DNA of 64,000 nt, taken from positions 839,501-903,500 of the forward strand of contig JACCIC010000208.1 of assembly GCA_018907035.1 (NCBI GenBank). The letters run 5' to 3'. Below the pieces are notes generated by a model, which saw only the letters and a list, made by a program, of their open reading frames with translations, ran no database searches and was not told where the DNA came from. The translations under genes were made by a program, and so were the position numbers. The number at the start of each line of letters is the position of its first letter. The first letter of the stretch is position 1. This stretch comes from Sycobia sp. Sy_11 (taxonomy: Eukaryota; Arthropoda; Insecta; Hymenoptera; Epichrysomallidae). Shown here piece after piece: positions 1-9,959 of this stretch.

Positions 1-136
1 ATAATCATACCCTGCTGAATATGAGAAAATATATCGTAATGAATTTTATTAAACGTATTTGTATTGAACCTACTGTGCATATTTCTATCTGAAGTAATGT
101 GTGTGAATCGAATATTGTCTATTTATCGTTAATGTA

Positions 137-1428
137 TCAGGTATGTGAATAAGTCTTTCCCGTTTTTTTTCAAATTTTGAGCCTTTATTGTGAACAAATG
201 GTTACAAATGAATTATTGAAAGTATTGGCCATCGCTAGCTACAACTTTTTCCCATCTTTCTGGCAACATACGAATCCCGTTGCGAAAAAATTCGACCGGT
301 TTGGCCTCTATCCAGTCATCCACCCATTTTTTGGCTTCCTCGTAGGAATGGAAGTGCTGGTCAGCCAGGCCATGCGTCATCATCGATCTGAAGAGATGGT
401 AATCAGACGGAGCAACGTCTGGACTATACGGCGGGTGGGGTAGGACTTGAGCCCATTTGAGCGTTTCTAAGTATGTTTTCACCGGCGGTGCAACATGTGG
501 GCGAGCATTGTCATGTTGCAAAATAATTTTGTCGTGCCTGTCGGAGTATTGTGGCCGTTTTTCTCGCAGTGCGCGGCTCAAACGCATCAATTGTCGTGGA
601 TAGACCTCGCCTGTGATCCTTTCATTCGGTTTCAGAAGCTCATAGTAAACCACACCTAGCTGGTCCCACCATATACAGAGCATGAGCTTGGCGCCATGAA
701 TATTTGGCTTGGCCGTAGATGATGATGCATGGCCGGGTAGTCCCCATGATTTTCTTCGCTTCGGATTATCGTAACGTATCCACTTTTCATCGCCAGTCAC
801 GATACGATGCAGAAAACCCTTTCTTTTATGTCGCTGAAGCAGCTGTTCGCAAGTGAAAAAACGCCGTTCGACGTCTCTCAGCTTCAGTTCGTACGGCACA
901 CAATTTCCTTGCTTTTGGATCATTCCCATGGCTTTCAAACGCTTGGAAATGGTTGTTCGGTCAACTCCCAATGCTTCAGCAAGTTCTTCTTGCGTTTGAC
1001 AAGAATCTTCATCAAGCAAAGTCGTCAATTCTCGATCTTCAAAGATTTGCGGCCGCCCGGAACGCTCCTTGTCTTCCACGTCGAAATCACCGCTTTTGAA
1101 GCGTCGAAACCATCCGCGAACACTTGAATCATCGACACAATCTTCTCCATAAGCCTCCTGAAGCAATCGATGCGTCTCGGCAGCAGATTTCTTCATATTG
1201 AACCAATAAAGTGAAACTTCCCGCAAATGACGTCGACTCGGCTCAAATTTCGACATTTTGACGATATCAAAAATTTATGATGCGAAAAAATTTTAACTAA
1301 TGTGTTAGTATGGAATTGTTGACATATGAATAAGCTTTGATTATGACATATGTAACCATTGAATACTCGCACAGTATTGGTGGCGCCATCTCTTACAAAA
1401 AACGGGAAAGACTTATTCACACTCCTAA
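137..1428 (-). mobile_element. Complete mariner element (family A)
   Basis: A 1,292-bp element bounded by TA target duplications at 135-136 and 1429-1430. The two ends are inverted copies of each other over about 32 bp and share the core TGTGAATAAGTCTTTCCCG followed by a T run; only a few of the outermost bases differ. Length, TA duplication and a single intronless gene are standard for mariner (IS630-Tc1-mariner superfamily). It is the only element in the window with both ends and an open transposase, so it is probably the youngest here. Confidence 0.95.
213..1256 (-). CDS. Mariner transposase, full length
   Basis: A 347-residue cut-and-paste transposase acting on the element's own TIRs. 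The N-terminal ~110 residues hold two helix-turn-helix units (first around residues 5-50, second in the segment EELAEALGVDRTTISKRL). The catalytic domain shows the first aspartate in GDEKW, the second in QHDNARPH and the third in YSPDVAPSDYHLF. The protein ends LPERWEKVVASDGQYFQ, the usual C-terminus of this branch. I count 35 residues between the second and third aspartates; most mariners have 34, and the extra residue lies in KWAQVLPH. The ATG at 1254-1256 lies about 170 bp inside the right TIR end, a normal position. No frameshift or stop is present, so the gene may be functional; activity cannot be judged from sequence alone. Confidence 0.95.
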   Translation of the reverse strand: MSKFEPSRRHLREVSLYWFNMKKSAAETHRLLQEAYGEDCVDDSSVRGWFRRFKSGDFDVEDKERSGRPQIFEDRELTTLLDEDSCQTQEELAEALGVDRTTISKRLKAMGMIQKQGNCVPYELKLRDVERRFFTCEQLLQRHKRKGFLHRIVTGDEKWIRYDNPKRRKSWGLPGHASSSTAKPNIHGAKLMLCIWWDQLGVVYYELLKPNERITGEVYPRQLMRLSRALREKRPQYSDRHDKIILQHDNARPHVAPPVKTYLETLKWAQVLPHPPYSPDVAPSDYHLFRSMMTHGLADQHFHSYEEAKKWVDDWIEAKPVEFFRNGIRMLPERWEKVVASDGQYFQ

Positions 1429-1430
1429 TA

Positions 1431-2920
1431 ATTTTAAACTATACTATTATACTAAACGAATTGTGATTACTTAATAGTATTTTTTTTAATTAATAAAAGA
1501 AGCGAATAAAAAATTATGTAAGAAAATACCGTTACTATTATACGGCATAAGTATTTAAAAAATCTTAAAATATAAAATATAGAAAACACAAAATATATAA
1601 CAAAATTTTAATTTTCAAATTAAAGTGATTACGAAAGTGATTATCGTTCGACATTGAAAAGAATTTTTAATTTCTACATTCACTATATATTACGTCCTCG
1701 TCAGAGAATACTTTAAATGGTTAAAATTATCTTCAATATGCCGACGAGTTGAAGTTTGGTGTATAGATTCTTGTAAAATTAAAAGAGGTTTTTAAATGTG
1801 AAAAATTGAATAATATTTCTATAGTTGTCTATATGCTTCAGAAGTTTGTACCTATAAATTTAATATGCCATCAAACTAGAAGGAGAAATATGTAAATCTT
1901 CTCCTAATGTACGAAAAAAATTATTTTCATGACAGTAAGGGTTACTTTACTAAATTCTATTATTTTTGCATTAAAAGTATTTTTAAATTTCTAAGTTCAC
2001 AAGTGAATAAAGTTCAGCGGAAATCGTATCACAGTGAAATATGTTTCTAAATTTTTTATAGTGAAGAAAGATTAGGAAGTGACGAAAAAATATTGGAAAC
2101 ATCTCAACGATTATCCGTTAAATAAATATACTTATAATACATGGAAGAACATTCTAAAGTTTGAAGATTATAACGGAGTGAGAAGTGCATTTGTAGTTTA
2201 TGCAGATTTAGGAAGATCATTTAATACAACTGAAAATGATAATGCCTCATAAATTCATAAAGCATACAGTATAAGTTACTATTTGAAATGCGCTTTGATA
2301 AAACATTATCTATTATCTATTATCTATGCAATCTCTTTTATGCGCATAGTGTTATAAATATTAAATTCGAAATATATTAAATAAAAATCAATATTATATT
2401 TTCATATTGGTATATGTTCTAGCTGTTAACTTATTCTACTTGGAATATTCACGAAAAAATTCATTGGTATTGTTTTCGTTTAATGTTAATAAAACTCTCA
2501 TGCTCGAGAATGCAGGCTGGTATAGCAATGATGAAAGAACTACACCTTTGATTCATATACATGGAATCCTTGATGTAAGTACCCCTTTATGTTGATTTTG
2601 GCCTCTGATAAAGTTTATAAAAAAGATTTTTTTAAATATTATTTTTCCAAATAAGTTTCATTTTTTTATAAAATATCCTTAGATAATTTGAGCACTTATA
2701 TTCTTGTATTTTGAAAATTTTACCACTTAAAAATCGTTTAATATCAACACGGTGATCAGATTCTTTAGCATAATAATTTTGCATAATATTTAATTACACT
2801 ATAATTATTGCGTTGTTTAATAACTCAACAAATATAGTATACGCTAGTTATTCAAAAAGTAAGTTTTCCTAGTTTGGCCTTTCTCACAGACGCTTCCTAG
2901 TCAACTGGAGGTGATCACAT
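1431..2920. other. A+T-rich stretch without recognisable gene
   Basis: No open frame here resembles a known family, and no repeat or RNA gene stands out. The short frame at 2407-2595 has no recognisable motif and is probably chance. Confidence 0.6.
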
Positions 2921-3039
2921 TTTGAGTTTAGGTTCTACTGATAAGAGCATATTATTTTTGGGATCCAAGGATACTTTTTTCAGCAGTACGAGCTCGGTAA
3001 TAATAAAGCTAACAGTGCAAATAAGGCCCGATTATGAAT

Positions 3040-3320
3040 CACGCATGATTATTCGTTTTTTAACTGCAAAAGTATTAAACTGTAACCAGATTAATAGAGA
3101 ATTATTGACTATGTATGGTAAAGATTGTATGAATGTGCAGGTGATGGGAAGATAGCGCACTGATTTTCTCGAGGTACGCGACTAGTTCGTGATAAGTAGC
3201 CTGCAAAGATTAAAAGAATAAATTGTTTAACAGTAATTCCTAGACAATGGAGTAGTATAAATATTATATAAGAAAAATTATGATATTGTAAACTTTGGGT
3301 ATCATCAATCAAGACCTACT
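3040..3320 (+). pseudogene. Mariner-like transposase N-terminal relic
   Basis: Read on the plus strand, 3043-3155 encodes IIRFLTAK, then NREL and MYGKDCMNVQVMGR, matching the first helix-turn-helix of mariner-type transposases (pattern IxFLxxxGLxxxEIHxEL..VYG..C). A stop follows at once, and the similarity continues past it as TDFLEGTRLVRDK and further residues to about 3310. No catalytic domain or TIR is visible. It is an old, truncated copy. It could belong to another HTH_48-type transposase; the family call is from pattern only. Confidence 0.55.
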
Positions 3321-3369
3321 TATATTGGCACGAATCAGATAACGGTAAGTATACTGTAATAAAGTTTTC

Positions 3370-3565
3370 TTATTTGTTATGTTGAGAGCTTGCACGCACG
3401 CTTTTTCGATTCCTCAATTTTTGTCCATTGACGGTTTCACAGGGTATAATGACCTCTCGATAACTTCTTGGTAAGGAGGATTCGTTTGGCAAAAGGAACT
3501 TCTGTTTGAGCGCAACTGAGTTCACTCCACGTAAAACTTTAGTAAGCTCAGTGAACCAGTACATT
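3370..3565 (-). CDS. Possible last exon of the CARP gene
   Basis: On the minus strand a pyrimidine-rich acceptor (TTTCCTACCTTTAG) precedes an open frame of about 64 residues ending in TAA. It begins MYWFTELTKVL and later has SYREVIIPC followed by TVNGQKLRNRKS. Alpha-carbonic anhydrases end with a tryptophan segment (xVTWxV), then about 35 residues, then NYRPxQPLNGRxV; the spacing and the YR...NG..LR residues fit that loosely. Strand and gene order agree with the two firm exons at 12616-12875 and 36366-36638. The exon that should carry the YxTYxGSLTTPPC motif was not found between 3566 and 12615. The match is weak and this could be a chance open frame. Confidence 0.3.
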
Positions 3566-3689
3566 CTAAAGGTAGGAAATGCCTCAGGTAACTTTTTATC
3601 CACTGTGCAGTACCTTGTGCATCATGACTTCCGCCTGTACAAATCTGTTAGGTCTTGTTTCTTGATTTTGTTAAATGCACACATCGATA

Positions 3690-3740
3690 CACGCAGACAC
3701 ACATACACACGCGCTAACGCACACATATATACACAATATT
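3690..3740. repeat. CA-rich microsatellite
   Basis: Interrupted CACA/ACAC runs with embedded CGCG and ATAT steps. Simple-sequence DNA without coding content. Confidence 0.7.
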
Positions 3741-3769
3741 TTCAGAAATTGTTCAATTAATAAATAAAA

Positions 3770-4940
3770 GAATCCTTTTCTTTATTCTTGTTATCAGAAG
3801 ATAAAAATAACGTTTCAAGAATATGAAAAGTAAGGTTACTTTATTTTTTGTCGTTTCACATTTTGCTGCTCTAATTTATCCAATTCATATAAATAAAACT
3901 AATATTTTGATATTTTTACATTTGTTTCATAAAAAATCTAAAGAATTATACTTAATTTGTTTATTGCAGGTTTGTTTTTATAAATTATAATATTATTAAT
4001 TAAATAATAGAAAAAGTAAGTATACATGTTTCTTTTCACATAATGTAAAGTAAAATGCTTTAGTGCTTTTGCGCTTGAATTCAATATCGATCTCGAAAGG
4101 AATTTCGTGAAATAATTTTTTTTTAAATGAATTATTATTATTGAATTATTTAAAATATTTATTCATTTTTAATAATTTAACCTACTTTCGATTGCTACGC
4201 TCCAAAAGTAGCTGTTTTATAACAATTTCATCATATACAATGTTTGTTAGTAGATTTATTCTGCTAACCTATATTTTGAAACTAACACGAAATCTTGTTT
4301 TCATTTTGTAGCGACATAAAGTACATTGTCGTGCAGTTCATATTAATCTCCTTAGCCCACTTTATTGAAAATTTGTGTTCTTATAAGTTATGGAGTGCTA
4401 ATCACAAAGATTCTAATAAAAAGTAAAGAAAAATATTTTTATCGTGACAATAATGTAACATCCATAAAAATATCGTTTTTCTAACTTCTCTTATAATAAA
4501 CGAAAAAATTCCAAAATTTCCATTTTTAATAGGTATAAAATTCATTTTTCTGTACAAACAGCATCTCTCGAGATAAATTGATTCAAAGCAACAGAGGAAA
4601 TTGTATATAAAGATGGATAAATCAATTGGAATATTATGGTTGCTACAACATTAAAATAATGAATTTAAGGTATTGCAATCTTAGACCGTAAACAGTACTA
4701 CAAGTGATTTTTTAAAGAGTCTGTGAGTCAGCAAAAATAATCTTGGAATACGTTCGATTCGACACAAAAACCATGGCAATGCGCACTAAACGCATATCTC
4801 CATGTTGGTGCATCGACACTAGTCGGGAACTGTTATTCAGATTACTTCAGCCTGGGCGGCAGTCCTTGCGTGATCCATTCACGGGCATTCCTTTCGTTCT
4901 AGAATCTCGAATACATACTACAAACTGCATTCACTCTTGA
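3770..4940. other. A+T-rich stretch without recognisable gene
   Basis: Mostly A+T. Nothing recognisable as gene, RNA or transposon end was seen. The segment next to 4940 may be 3' untranslated sequence of the LINE relic that follows. Confidence 0.5.
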
Positions 4941-4947
4941 TAGTCTT

Positions 4948-5255
4948 TTAATCATCGAGACATCCATCTGCTCTTTTTCTCCGAAGCACATGCGTAACGT
5001 ATTTCTCAATCAACAACCAGCTGTCCGCGTCCGTTGTCATAAGTTTCGTCACATTTTCTGGCGCAATCGCTCCTATCCTCGTCTGTAGCCCTAGTCGTAA
5101 CTTGGTCCAATGATCGCACACGAAGAACATGTGCTTCGCATCGTCCCAAGTCCATCCGCAATACTACCGCATTCCGGAGAAGTAATGCTCTTCACCCTAC
5201 AGAGATACTTACGGAAATATCTACGTCCAGAAAGACACTGTTAGAATAGGTAGAA
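4948..5255 (-). pseudogene. R1-like LINE, C-terminal tail of ORF2
   Basis: Reading the minus strand from about 5255, the frame gives QCLSGRRYFRKYLCRVK, then after a frameshift near 5160 continues YCGWTWDDAKHMFFVCDHW and runs to a stop at 4948. This matches the C-terminus of R1-clade non-LTR elements: the GHGxFRxYLxR segment, the zinc knuckle of pattern C-x2-C..DDAxHxxFxC, and a closing segment like ENV...VLRRK. Everything upstream (endonuclease, RT) is gone, as expected for a 5'-truncated insertion. Two further LINEs of the same clade lie at 14860-18130 and 28885-31990. Confidence 0.75.
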
Positions 5256-5499
5256 GTTCACTTCCCCATATTGCCTCTCCTTCCACGGACCAATTTCGAG
5301 TATTAGTCTTTTCTTTGATTGTCCTTGTTCGTCCGACTACAAATAATTTTCGTCCATAGAAATTGAATAATAATATTCTTTTCAAATATACCATAAAATA
5401 AACAAAGATTCTATCCATATGAATTAAATAAGAATAATATGATTATTGGTTGATCAAATAATTATAAAGAAATTGGAAAAGGAGTTCAACATTGTGGAA

Positions 5500-6150
5500 T
5501 TTCAACATCATTGAATAACTATCTTCGTCGCGCGGCGACAACAATCACCACGGAGCGGGTTCCGCGGACATGGATGGACATGATAGGGAGGGGAAAGACG
5601 GGACGTGACGCGTAGTGGCTTCAGTACGGGACGCTCGCGCGCGCGGCTGTACAACGATGGCACACGCTCATACCAGGAGGCGCACTCCACATATTAATAT
5701 AATAAGAAATTACTTGCCGATGAGTCCTCGGCACCGCTGCTTCTTCTCGTGCTGAACCTTCTCTCGTCCTTCTCTGGTTTCTTGATCTTCTTGCTCTCTC
5801 TCTTTCTCTTTCTCTCTCTCTCTCTCTTCCGCTTGGGCTTCCTTCCTTCCTTCCTTCTGTTTCGTACCCTCGATGAACTTTCGGGACTCGAGTCAGGACG
5901 ACCGTGAGAACGGTCGCTCGATCTACCATGGCTGCTCGGAATGTGCCGATGTAGACGCAGATGGAGGTGTCGGGATAATCGAGATGTGGATGGCGTCAGT
6001 GGGCGACAGGCTCGAAAGAGAGGTATTCCATTCGAGTGTTTCTCTTCCCAACGCACCTGTCTTCCTCGGCAGTACGGAAGAGAAGAACGATTCTTCTCTT
6101 GATTTCCTCCTTCGTGCGTGCACGTCGCGCACTATCGCTATATATTAGTA
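5500..6150. other. GC-rich island with CT and CCTT tracts
   Basis: Clearly richer in G+C and CpG than its surroundings. It contains a CT/TTTCTC tract at about 5770-5828 and short TTCC repeats at about 5840-5865. Overlapping open frames on both strands (for example an Arg/Lys/Glu/Ser-rich minus-strand frame at 5694-6056) reflect base composition and the repeats; none matches a protein family I know. It could be a promoter or 5' untranslated exon of an unseen gene, or part of an unknown element. It lies inside the CARP locus if the last exon at 3370-3565 is real. Confidence 0.5.
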
Positions 6151-6299
6151 TAATTCTATACAACTTCTGCATAAATCATAATCTACAGATTATAATTTTT
6201 TACAGTGCAGTATTTAGGGTTGGAGAGCCTGGGGTACCATCAGTGTGGGGGCCCTCCAGTGAAGGTTTTAAAATTGAAAACGATACAATTTTTATAATA

Positions 6300-7828
6300 T
6301 AATTTTTTATTGTATATATAAAATAACTTATTTATCTACATGTATATCTGTTTAATAAATAAATATATATTGGTATAGTAGAAAATTCAATAAAAAAATT
6401 AAAATAATTTAATGAAGTATTTGCACGCTTTGTTTCATCAAATGTATTTAATATATCATCAATATTTATATGACGTATAATGCTTCTCTTCTACTAGTTA
6501 AATGATTTAGCCGATTATTATTAATTTTGTCGATTTTGCGTCGATGATACCCTCCAGGCATTATTCACTAAATTTAATTTCGAGAAAGACTTGCTTCACA
6601 TTAGAATGAAATGTTCTTAAAATTAATTCCATATCTGGAAAAGTCTCTTGTACCCTTTTTTTAATAATCAATGAATACAGAGCTTGTTCTCAACTAACTC
6701 CAATCTCATATATTAATTTCAATAATTGAGAATAAAATGTTTGAAATAAAAGGAGTTTCATTTCTAAATTTCAGTCGAAATGATTTTTATAGATGTCTAA
6801 TAATTTGTTATTACTTTGTTGTATTTCAAAAGAAGTTAAGTTATTGAAGTTTAATAAAAAACTGAGGTGCAGTTCGTTCGTTTCATATGCTATTCATATG
6901 GAATTATTTCACCTAAACAAGCCACAAAAGTATAAGGTATAAATTCCAAGGTACGATATTGTTTACAAGGTGTGCATTTAGCTTCTACTGCAAAATCATA
7001 ATCTAGAAGATTTATACGTACATTTCTGTGTCATACATGATCACATTTGTAATCTGAAATAATAGTAAGTTTTCTACCTAGATCATCGTAGTGTAAAAAA
7101 CAAACTCTTTTATTTTCTACAAATTCTCTCAATGATCGTGTACACTGTAAGGCTGTATTTAATGATATTTGAGGATTTTGTATATAGTACTAACATTGTT
7201 CAGATTCTCAAGTACATCTTCCGAAAATGAGGCCATAATACCAGTTTCTATTTACACATCTCTTATACATACCTTCGGCTTGATATTGGATTTTCGACTT
7301 GTATTCATTACTAACAATAATTGATAGTAAAAATTCTAAAATTGTCGGATAGCTTTTAATAAAGACTTGATTAGCTTCAGAACGAGCAGACTACCGAGTG
7401 CATTCAGTTCTTTTGGAAGCATTATTCCATCAACAATAGTTCTGTTCTGTTTCAAAATTTTAATAAGAAGCGCCTAACGTATATCTGATGCTGAAAAAAT
7501 ACGTAAAGTTCCTGTAAACATATGAAATAATCTACCGCATAAGGTGAAGTATTTGAAGCTCTTTTTCCTGCGAGATTTAAAAAATGGCCGACACAGGGAA
7601 CTCAAACAGCCAGATCATTCGTCTGCTTTATTAGAGCCTCCAAACCGTTGAATATGCCACTCACAGCTGAGGAATCGGCTTAAGATTGGCCCCTGCAATC
7701 ATTTAAATCAATGTTATTCTCTTGTAGGAATTTATTCATACTATCAACAATACCTACAAGTTTATGACCTTGACTTTTTATTAATTTTCTAAATCTTTCG
7801 ATATGCTTATCTCTTTCAATATATCTTA
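6300..7828 (-). pseudogene. hAT/ZMYM1-like protein, C-terminal half (relic)
   Basis: The frame resumes at 7828 exactly where the mariner cut it: RYIERDKHIERFRKLIKSQGH continues DUF4371. Further down there are many stops, but stretches such as WHIQRFGGSNKADE, IVDGIMLPKELNALGS and NIKPKVCIRD can still be read. Near 6420-6500 a segment resembling the C-terminal hAT dimerisation tail (NRLNxL..REALxxIxIDDILxxF) is seen with frameshifts. The sequence is too damaged to make protein. Confidence 0.6.
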
Positions 7829-9105
7829 TTGAGGAGTGTACAAATAAGTTTCCGCCGTTTTTTTTAAAGAAATAAAAATTTATTGTAAAAGAAAGTACTA
7901 ATAATGTCATTAAAAACATTACTCATAACTTTCTACTACTTTTAACCATCTTTCCGGCAGCAAGTAGATATCCCGTCTAAAAAATTGCTCGTCTTTTGAG
8001 GCGATCGACGAGTCAGCCCATTTCTTCAATTCCTTGTAAGAAGTGAAGTGCTGCTCAACCAGACCATGAGTCATCAATCATCCGGAATAGCTGGTAATTT
8101 GAAGGAGCAATGTCTAGTAAAGACGGCGGGAGGGGTAGGACGTTCCAACTCAGTGCTTCTAACGTTTTCTTTACGATTTTTGCAACATGTGATGGAGCGT
8201 TATCATGCTGAAAAATTACTTTATCGTACCTTTTGGTATATTATGCACGTTTAATCTTCAATGCTCGGCTCAATTGCATCAGCTGTTATTGGTGACGTTT
8301 ACAGGTGACGGTTTGATTGTGTTGGAGTAGTTCGTAATAGATTACTTCAAGCTGATCCCACCAAATGCACAGCACTAGCTTCTTGCCATGAATGTTTATC
8401 TTGGCCATTGAAGTAGAGGCATGCCTGGGCTTACCCCATGACTTCCTATGCTTTGGGTTATCAATCCACTTTTCGTTTCCCGTCACGATTCGATGTAGAA
8501 ATTCTTTGCTATTTTGCCATTTGAGCAATTGTTCGCGAGTGAATAAGCGACGCTTGTCTTCTCTTAGCTTCAGTTCGTAGGGAACCCAATTTCCTTGCTT
8601 TTGGACCATACCCGGGGTTTTCAGACGTTGTGAAATATCTTGCTGAGTCACTCCTAACTCAGTTCTTCTTGCGTTTGGCACGGATCTTCCTCGAGTAAAG
8701 CTTCCAATTCTGTGTTACCATTCACTTTAGGCCTTTTAATGCGTGTTTGTCCTCCACGTCAAAATCACACATTTAAATTTTTGGAATCCCTTACGACAAC
8801 TTCTCTCTTTCAAATTAACATCGCCATATATTTCTACGAGTAGCCGATGTGCTTCAGCTGCAGATTGCTTTAAATGAAAGAAGTATATTAACAATTCCTG
8901 CAAATGATGCTTACTTGGCTCAAAACTTGACATCTTAACACGTTGAAAACTAAGTGAAGCTAGCAAAAAGTGAGAGGTATTAAAAGGTTATACTGTTTCC
9001 AGATGTCAACATATACTATACGACTTTTTACAACTGACAATTTTAATATTATCTTATCGATGGTACAAGCTTTTCAAAACGGCGGAAACTTATTTATACA
9101 GCAAA
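7829..9105 (-). mobile_element. Mariner family B copy 1 (nested in hAT)
   Basis: A 1,277-bp mariner with TIR core TGTACAAATAAGTTTC at the left (from 7838) and TGTATAAATAAGTTTCCGCC inverted at the right. TA duplications are at 7827-7828 and 9106-9107. It sits inside the DUF4371 coding region of the hAT relic. The same family is present at 23703-24646. The left end has about three extra bases compared with the right. Confidence 0.9.
7921..8933 (-). pseudogene. Mariner family B transposase, broken
   Basis: The start codon is at 8931-8933 (MSSFEPSKHHLQEL), followed by the first helix-turn-helix; a frameshift lies near 8740 in the linker and another near 8670. The middle section is open at 8286-8681 and carries PGMVQKQGNWVPYELKLRED and the first catalytic aspartate in TGNEKW, where the usual GDEKW has become GNEKW. 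The second-aspartate region is shifted and the third is damaged (PPSLPxxxDIAPSD region). The C-terminus reads LPERWLKVVES and stops a few residues short of the family's usual end. Loss of the first aspartate plus frameshifts make it inactive. Confidence 0.85.
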
Positions 9106-9107
9106 TA

Positions 9108-9950
9108 ATATTATTGTTAATTGGTTTTGATGACTCTTGTTCTTTGTACCATCGACAAAAATAGAATAATTTTCCCTTACTTTTAAACGCCTCATTATTT
9201 CTTTATAAATAATAACACCGATCTCTTCAATAAGTTTTTCAAAAATTTTAGAAGATAAATAATTCATGTTACTACTTCCACAATTTCCGTACTGCTCGAC
9301 ATGTTCTTTCAAGATAGAAACGATCATACTTCATTAGCAATTCTATGATGCCTAAAAAATTACAGTTATCCGGCAATCATAAAGTTTGGCTAGTCCATCT
9401 AAAAGTCAAGCCACAGCTAAAAACATTGTTACCTCTATGACACGTTTCAAAAGTTTACCCCAATATTGAGTAGAATTTTTAATTTGTTTTTGTAAGACTG
9501 CATCTATACGCCCATATTGTTTCTTCATATTATCGAAACTAGCGATTTCAAGTGGAGTTATTATGTTTCATAATGTAAAACGATCAAGAGCATGTTTTCA
9601 ATCATAATAATCATCAGAAGCAAATGGACTGTTCTTCGGTCGGAACAACTTACAATAAGAATAAAATAAACCTCCAGTATTCGGTGAAAAACATTGCCAT
9701 TTACGATGGATATACACGCCAGTTTTGGTTGTACGATATAAAAAACTAACGTTGTATTTTTTTATTTTAGGTCCATCTTTCTGCTCTACTGATTTTTCTT
9801 GAAATAACTCACTATTATTAGAATATTGGATATTTATATTTAAATTAATGAGCCAATAATCAATATTATTTAACATATTTGCGGGCCACAATCCTATATC
9901 GATCAATAAACCTGGATTATTTTCGTTCTGGATCTGGAAACGTATGTTTA
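9108..9950 (-). pseudogene. hAT/ZMYM1-like protein, N-terminal half (relic)
   Basis: Starting near 9950 the frame reads DIGLWPANM, then NVSFLYRTTKTGVYIHRKW, then FSYCKLFRP-like residues: the TTF-type zinc finger segment of ZMYM1-like hAT proteins. After several stops and shifts it resumes NMNYLSSKIFEKLIEEIG and YSIFVDGTKNKSHQNQLTII, a clear DUF4371 (RNase H-like fold) signature with its aspartate in IFVDGT. The frame is cut by the mariner at 9105 in the middle of the DUF4371 strand QLTIILRYI. A possible acceptor (ACGTTTCCAG) precedes the start, so the original gene may have had an intron. Non-functional. Confidence 0.75.
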
Positions 9951-9959
9951 TATAAAATT

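Noticed and set aside
807..1127. A 106-codon plus-strand frame
   Set aside because: Antisense shadow of the intact mariner transposase.
5621..6148. Several Arg/Ser/Glu-rich frames of 60-120 codons
   Set aside because: Driven by CT/CCTT repeats and high GC; they overlap on both strands and match no family.
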